Assembly (NCBI GenBank): GCA_947371755.1 | Contig: CANBQT010000014.1 | Location: 1 to 59,879 of the forward strand | Direction of reading: 5' to 3' | Source of the DNA: Chitinophagaceae bacterium | GTDB taxonomy: Bacteria > Bacteroidota > Bacteroidia > Chitinophagales > Chitinophagaceae | DNA: 59,879 bases | In this document: positions 58,209-59,879 of the stretch, one piece after another | How the letters are laid out: every line of letters starts with the position of its first letter | Position numbering within the stretch: position 1 is the stretch's first letter | Notes under the pieces: model-generated | What the model saw: only the letters and a program-made list of their open reading frames with translations | What the model was told of the DNA's origin: nothing | Databases searched by the model: none | Translations under genes and position numbers: made by a program

Positions 58209-59879
58209 TTAGTTTTTATACACCACCCACCAACTAGATCCATCACTTTGTAATGTATAAGTTGTAGCGAAGTTTAACGATGAGATAGTTGTACTTACTG
58301 TTAAGTTAATAGCCGGACTAAATGAAAGTGTATGAGCTGTTTCATCAGCTTTACCAACGATGATAATTCTACCACTATTTGCTCCTGATGGATCAGGAAG
58401 TGTAATGGTAATATTACTATTTGTTGCATTCATCAGTACTGTATAATCTGCTGGGGTAACACTATAGTCTGAAGTTTTAATTGCGAATGATTTCACGTTT
58501 GTGCTTGACCAAGTTGGAGCATTTGTGCCACCATTTGAAGTGAGTACCTGACCCGCAGTGCCTCCAGGTTGAAGATTAGTAGCTGTAGTTGCATTTCCAG
58601 ACAAAGAAGCTGTAATAGTTGCGGCAGTAAAATTGCCACTGGCATCTCTTGCTACAATTGTACTTGCTGTATTCGCATTGGTGGCTGCATTTGCTGCAAG
58701 AGTTGCTTTATTAATATCAAGAGCAGTAGATCCACCTACAGTTATGACACTTGGTGAAGTTGCTGAACCTCCTAAATCTCCTGATAAAGACAATTTACCT
58801 TTTACAATTGAAGTAGCATCTGGTGTAGCACCTGCTGTAATTTGATTATTTACATAAGTCATTACAGCGTTTTGGGTAGGATAAAATAAATCACTATTTC
58901 CCAATGCAGTATTTGATGACTTATTCGAAGCATCTTCTTTATTTGTCTGTAAACCAGCTTCAATTCCTTGTGCTCTTATTGTCTCAGCTGCAATTGCATT
59001 TGCTGCAGTTGCAGCATTCGCAGCTATGGTTGCATCAGTTGCTGATTTATTAGCTGCTACTGTTGAGTTAGTTGTTGCAAGGTCAGACGCTACTGCCGCA
59101 GTTGCACTTGCTGCAGTGGCTGCATTCGCTGATACTGTAGAAGTCAATGAAGTTACATTTCCATTAGTGGTTGCAATCGCTGCATCAGTCACTGATTTAT
59201 TTGCCGATACTGTAGAGTTAGTTGTTGCAAGATCAGAAGCTACTGCTGCAGTTGCACTTGCTGCTGTTGCCGCATTCGCTGCTATTGTTGCATCAGTGGC
59301 AGTTTTATTTGCCGCTACTGCAGAAGTCAATGAAGTTACATTTCCATTAGTGGTTGCAATCGCTGCATCAGTCGCTGATTTATTTGCCGATACTGTTGAA
59401 TTGGTTGTTGCCAGATCAGACGCTACTGCTGCAGTTGCACTTGCTGCTGTAGCTGCATTCGCTGCTATTGTTGCATCAGTGGCAGTTTTGTTAGATGCTA
59501 CTGTTGAGTTAGTTGTTGCCAGATCAGCTGCTACCGCCGCTGTTGCACTTGCTGCAGTGGCTGCATTCGCTGATACTGTAGAAGTCAATGAAGTTACATT
59601 ACCATTAGTGGTTGCAATCGCTGCATCAGTCGCTGATTTATTTGCAGATACTGTAGAATTGGTTGTTGCAAGATCAGCGGCAACTGCTGCTGTTGCGCTT
59701 GCTGCTGTGGCTGCATTTGCTGCTACTGCAGAAGTTAATGAAGTTACATTTCCATTAGTGGTTGCAATCGCTGCATCAGTCGCTGATTTATTTGCAGATA
59801 CTGTAGAATTTGTTGTTGCCAAATCAGAAGCTACTGCTGCAGTTGCACTTGCTGCTGTGGCTGCATTCGCTGCTATTGT
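58209..59879 (-). CDS. Repetitive tail-fibre-like protein, 5' end outside the window
   Basis: The frame is open to the window edge, so the N-terminus (and any signal peptide) is missing. The visible 556 residues contain 50-residue repeats (ATTNSTVSANKSATDAAIAT, TNGNVTSLTS, ANAATAASATAAVAADL) with 36-residue variants. A fibre module follows (LQTNKEDASNKSSNTALGNS, FYPTQNAVMTYVNNQ), then TNGGTNAPTWSSTN and a beta-rich C-terminal domain (SNITITLPDPSGANSGRIII to SSWWVVYKN). The Ala/Thr/Ser composition suggests a coiled stalk. It lies 42 nt upstream of the collagen-like fibre gene in the same direction. Confidence 0.85.
   Translation of the reverse strand, partial: TIAANAATAASATAAVASDLATTNSTVSANKSATDAAIATTNGNVTSLTSAVAANAATAASATAAVAADLATTNSTVSANKSATDAAIATTNGNVTSLTSTVSANAATAASATAAVAADLATTNSTVASNKTATDATIAANAATAASATAAVASDLATTNSTVSANKSATDAAIATTNGNVTSLTSAVAANKTATDATIAANAATAASATAAVASDLATTNSTVSANKSVTDAAIATTNGNVTSLTSTVSANAATAASATAAVASDLATTNSTVAANKSATDATIAANAATAANAIAAETIRAQGIEAGLQTNKEDASNKSSNTALGNSDLFYPTQNAVMTYVNNQITAGATPDATSIVKGKLSLSGDLGGSATSPSVITVGGSTALDINKATLAANAATNANTASTIVARDASGNFTAATITASLSGNATTATNLQPGGTAGQVLTSNGGTNAPTWSSTNVKSFAIKTSDYSVTPADYTVLMNATNSNITITLPDPSGANSGRIIIVGKADETAHTLSFSPAINLTVSTTISSLNFATTYTLQSDGSSWWVVYKN
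59030..59879 (-). repeat. In-frame tandem repeats of 150 and 108 bp
   Basis: Repeats encode the 50-residue unit, or a 36-residue form lacking an internal segment, about seven times, and run off the window. The units are near-identical in DNA, with synonymous changes. All changes keep the frame. Confidence 0.9.

Noticed and set aside
59030..59879. Regular repeats resembling a CRISPR array
   Set aside because: The 150/108-bp units are in-frame coding repeats with synonymous changes and no unique spacers.
53850..59879. Prophage tail region
   Set aside because: Fibre-like modules are present, but there are no baseplate, tape-measure, capsid or lysis genes, and one protein starts with a Sec-type signal peptide.

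Overview
The window looks like chromosomal DNA from a Bacteroidota bacterium, most likely of the family Chitinophagaceae (a Sediminibacterium-like genome is a guess). The base composition is AT-rich. Promoters of the Bacteroidota type (-7 box TAnnTTTG) sit before many genes. The gene set is also characteristic: GldC, a PorG-like (DUF6089) protein beside uppS/bamA/skp, DUF2911, DUF1080, TIGR02757 and a bacterial deoxyhypusine-synthase homologue. No rRNA, tRNA or CRISPR array was recognised.

Layout. 1-150: end of an IS3-type insertion sequence cut by the window edge. 223-3561: CNNM/CorC-type membrane protein, RpiB and a secreted M28 peptidase. 3828-8475: deoxyhypusine-synthase-like gene, divergent from an overlapping four-gene set (GT87, GT2, polysaccharide deacetylase, SdpI-like protein). 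8500-14673: mixed housekeeping genes, including AcpH-like, DUF2911, a cystathionine gamma-synthase-type enzyme, FAH-family, SDR and HAD enzymes. 14759-17844 (minus): CPBP protease, DUF2007, CdsA and Psd (phosphatidylethanolamine branch), then a tiny Lys/Cys-rich secreted protein. 17920-21143: DusB, then a membrane-anchored glutathione peroxidase and an aldehyde dehydrogenase.

21313-31907 is a sugar-oxidation island. Two divergent operons and one separate gene encode a GMC flavoenzyme with its small Tat subunit, a lipoprotein cytochrome c, a DUF1080 (3-keto-disaccharide hydrolase family) protein, two Gfo/Idh/MocA oxidoreductases, three TIM-barrel isomerase/epimerases and an MFS transporter. 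Together they read as a 3-keto-glycoside pathway: oxidise a glycoside in the periplasm, pass electrons to cytochrome c, cleave the keto-glycoside, import and isomerise the product.

32103-34328: TadA, a 380-bp array of REP-like hairpins, Mn-type superoxide dismutase and an orphan lipoprotein. 34331-36130: yidD, rnpA, rpmH and murI. 36192-45862: the Bacteroidota envelope cluster (two Skp-like chaperones, BamA, UppS, PorG-like, NadK, a second Omp85 protein, a CBS protein and an alpha/beta hydrolase). 46023-48540: CvpA, YqeY, GldC and a comparatively GC-rich glycosyltransferase.

48660-59879 is the most unusual part. A five-gene glycosylation operon (two GT2 enzymes, DUF2304, a half-EamA/ArnE-like membrane protein, a methyltransferase) faces a TMTC/PMT-like membrane glycosyltransferase with TPRs. 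Behind that lie two very large repetitive proteins built from phage-tail-fibre-like modules. One has a signal peptide and a 162-residue collagen-like Gly-X-Y region. The other is cut by the window end. I suggest a glycosylated cell-surface fibre system.

The intergenic spaces carry at least two families of dispersed repeats: a composite of A-rich heptamers, a GC-rich palindrome and a GGGGTGG box, and the REP-like array before the superoxide dismutase gene.
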